Assembly: GCA_003170875.1 (NCBI GenBank)
Contig: PMYJ01000121.1
Coordinates: 1-7,059, forward strand
From: Candidatus Dormiibacterota bacterium
GTDB lineage: Bacteria; Chloroflexota; Dormibacteria; Aeolococcales; Aeolococcaceae
DNA length: 7,059 nucleotides
Direction: 5' to 3'
Shown one piece after another: positions 5,936 through 7,059 of the stretch. The notes beneath the pieces were generated by a model that saw only the letters and a list, made by a program, of their open reading frames with translations, searched no databases and had not been told where the DNA came from. The position numbers and the translations under genes were made by a program. Position 1 is the stretch's first letter. Every line of letters begins with the position of its first letter.

Positions 5936-6877
5936 TCAGTTGTACAGGGTGCCGGCGTTGACGATAGGCTGCGTGTTCTGCTCACTGCAGAGGACGACCA
6001 GCAGGTTGGACACCATGGCGGCCTTGCGCTCCGAGTCCAGCTCCACGATCCCACGCTCCTCGATGCGTGCCAATGCCATCTCGACCATGCCGACCGCGCC
6101 TTCCACGATCGTCTTGCGGGCGGCGACGACGGCGCTCGCCTGCTGCCGGCGCAGCATCGCCTGGGCGATCTCGGGGGCGAAGGAGAGACGGGTGAGCCGC
6201 GACTCGATGATCTTGACCCCGGCCGATGACACCCTCTCGGAGATCTCGGTGGTCAGCTGGGAGGTGATCTCCGTGGCATTGACACGCAGGGAGAGCTGAC
6301 CGTCCTCGTGGGCGTCGTACGGGTGGGTGCTGGCCACGTGCCGGACCGCGGTCTCGGTCTGGATGTCGACGAAACGGGCAAAGTCGTCGACCTCATAGAG
6401 GGCCTGCGCCGTGTCCTCGACCTGCCAGACGACCACCGCGGCGATCTCGATGGGGTTGCCGTCGGCATCGTTGACCTTGGCCACCTGGGTCTCGTAGTTG
6501 CGGATCCGGGTGGAGACCTTGCGCCGCTCGGTGAAGGGGTTGACCCAGCAGAGTCCGGGGCTGCGGACCGTGCCGTTGTAGCGGCCAAACAGCTGCACCA
6601 CCCGGGCCTCGCCCGGCTGCACCGGGGTCAGCCCCCGGAAGGCGATGGAGTCACAGATGGCCACGACGATCGCGACGCCGATCAGGATGCCTCCGATGAG
6701 CCCTCCGCCCGAGCGGTTGGCCAGGATGGGACCGAGGATCCAGAGGCCGATGTCCACCAGCGCCACGGCGATGATCAGGAGAAGCACCGGGATGCCTCGC
6801 CCCGCCGGCCTGATCCGCTCTGTCATGATCGCCCGCGCTGCGGGCGCCACCTTGGCTGGGGTTGCGTTGACGGTCAT
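5936..6877 (-). CDS. SPFH/band-7 domain membrane protein
   Basis: This 313-residue protein is of the stomatin-prohibitin-flotillin-HflK/C superfamily. After a short cytoplasmic N-terminus there are two membrane helices, about 29-49 (GIPVLLLIIAVALVDIGLWIL, in part) and 57-80 (GLIGGILIGVAIVVAICDSIAF). The SPFH domain follows from about 82: VQPGEARVVQLFGRY, GLCWVNPFTERRKVSTRIRNYE, then KVNDADGNPIEIAAVVVWQV (134-153) and VDDFARFVDIQTETAVRHVAS. The C-terminal helical part (235-295) contains APEIAQAMLRRQQASAVVAARK and ends PIVNAGTLYN. SPFH proteins oligomerise into membrane-bound rings or cages and organise microdomains, often affecting membrane proteases or transporters. The ATG at 6877 has a strong ribosome site. 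The gene heads a four-gene unit and is divergent from an ABC transporter ATPase, a likely functional partner. Confidence 0.92.
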   Translation of the reverse strand: MTVNATPAKVAPAARAIMTERIRPAGRGIPVLLLIIAVALVDIGLWILGPILANRSGGGLIGGILIGVAIVVAICDSIAFRGLTPVQPGEARVVQLFGRYNGTVRSPGLCWVNPFTERRKVSTRIRNYETQVAKVNDADGNPIEIAAVVVWQVEDTAQALYEVDDFARFVDIQTETAVRHVASTHPYDAHEDGQLSLRVNATEITSQLTTEISERVSSAGVKIIESRLTRLSFAPEIAQAMLRRQQASAVVAARKTIVEGAVGMVEMALARIEERGIVELDSERKAAMVSNLLVVLCSEQNTQPIVNAGTLYN

Positions 6878-6881
6878 CTCG

Positions 6882-6889
6882 GCTCCTTC
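6882..6889 (-). promoter_or_regulatory. Ribosome binding site of the SPFH gene
   Basis: On the minus strand the sequence AGAAGGAGCCGAG runs into the ATG at 6877, giving an AAGGAG core five bases before the start. It is one of the strongest sites in the window and suggests efficient translation. Confidence 0.8.
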
Positions 6890-6930
6890 TGGGCCCTTCT
6901 CCCGCCGGGTGGACTCCCGGTCGCCTGAAT

Positions 6931-6952
6931 TGATACTATCATAGTGATATCA
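6931..6952. promoter_or_regulatory. Candidate operator: four TGATA half-sites
   Basis: In a GC-rich setting this 22-bp AT-rich block holds TGATA (6931-6935), its inverse TATCA (6937-6941), TGATA again (6945-6949) and TATCA (6948-6952). The first pair forms an 11-bp palindrome around a single C; the second pair overlaps to form TGATATCA. The inner pair also forms TATCA-TAG-TGATA. Repeated short half-sites are the usual target layout of ribbon-helix-helix dimers, and such a protein is encoded in the adjacent operon. Binding is inferred. Confidence 0.6.
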
Positions 6953-6960
6953 GATTTCAA
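6933..6960 (-). promoter_or_regulatory. Candidate promoter of the SPFH operon
   Basis: On the minus strand TTGAAA (6960-6955; five of six matches to the -35 consensus) is followed after 16 bases by TAGTAT (6938-6933; four of six matches to the -10 consensus). Transcription would start near 6926, leaving a leader of about 50 nt before the ATG. The spacer and -10 coincide with the four half-sites, so a bound repressor would block polymerase. A matching promoter for the divergent ABC gene is less clear; TTGATA at 6930-6935 is a possible -35 without a good -10. Confidence 0.45.
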
Positions 6961-6967
6961 GAGGAGG
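6961..6967 (+). promoter_or_regulatory. Ribosome binding site of the ABC transporter gene
   Basis: GAGGAGG lies eight bases before the GTG at 6976, a near-ideal site. It supports the GTG start, and the protein then begins with the expected first strand of an ABC ATPase. Confidence 0.8.
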
Positions 6968-6975
6968 CGCCACGC

Positions 6976-7059
6976 GTGGCCAACCGGGTGCTGGAGATCG
7001 ACCGGGTGTCCAAGCGGTACGGAAGCGTCGCCGCGCTGCAGGAGCTGAGCTTCGAGGTC
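6976..7059 (+). CDS. ABC transporter ATP-binding protein, N-terminal 28 residues only
   Basis: The visible residues VLEIDRVSKRYGSVAALQELSFEV match the beginning of ABC ATPase domains: the first strand, the aromatic A-loop Tyr in KRYG that stacks on adenine, and the AAL-x-x-L-SFEV stretch leading to the Walker A, which lies beyond the right edge. The style is that of DrrA/CcmA-like exporter ATPases, but substrate and permease are not visible. The gene starts with GTG and has a strong ribosome site. It is divergent from the SPFH operon and shares its regulatory region. Confidence 0.85.
   Translation, partial: MANRVLEIDRVSKRYGSVAALQELSFEV

Noticed and set aside
6308..6928. A 206-codon plus-strand frame opposite the SPFH gene
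   Set aside because: The product is Asp/His/Gly-rich antisense sequence, while the opposite strand encodes a clear SPFH protein.

Overview
The window is a 7.06-kb piece of a high-GC bacterial chromosome. Dense packing, frequent GTG/TTG starts, two genes without a Shine-Dalgarno motif, and the gene families present (VOC, SRPBCC, DinB-like, F420-type nitroreductase, actinobacterial-type SPFH) suggest an actinobacterium-like or Chloroflexota/Dormibacteria-like soil organism. The exact phylum cannot be fixed from this stretch. No tRNA, rRNA, CRISPR array, insertion sequence or phage gene was seen.

Left part (1-2611). A VOC/glyoxalase-like protein runs off the left edge on the minus strand. Behind it, on the same strand, lies a TetR-family regulator that begins at a TTG. 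Abutting the regulator on the plus strand is the 3' half of a nitroreductase/quinone-reductase (DUF385-like) gene, apparently cut off at the same point where the TetR gene begins, so this looks like an old rearrangement junction. The remnant converges, with overlapping stops at a shared CTAG, on a TPR protein whose C-terminal domain resembles a minimal zincin metallopeptidase but has lost the HExxH zinc motif.

Middle (2612-5045). Divergent from the TPR gene is a two-gene plus-strand unit: an SRPBCC-fold protein followed, with a 14-nt overlap, by a DinB-like protein. These converge on a solitary AAA+ ATPase of the archaeal-type ATPase/STAND-related group (minus strand) with a C-terminal winged helix. 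Its 5' end lies in an AT-richer, palindrome-containing region.

Right part (5046-7059). A minus-strand four-gene unit reads: SPFH/band-7 membrane protein, ribbon-helix-helix DNA-binding protein, small three-helix membrane protein, 93-residue orphan protein. It is divergent from an ABC transporter ATPase that runs off the right edge. The 98-bp intergenic region holds an AT-rich block with four TGATA half-sites, overlapping a plausible SPFH promoter. The best reading is a membrane-microdomain (SPFH) and ABC-export module autoregulated by its own ribbon-helix-helix protein. This arrangement is the most system-like content of the window.
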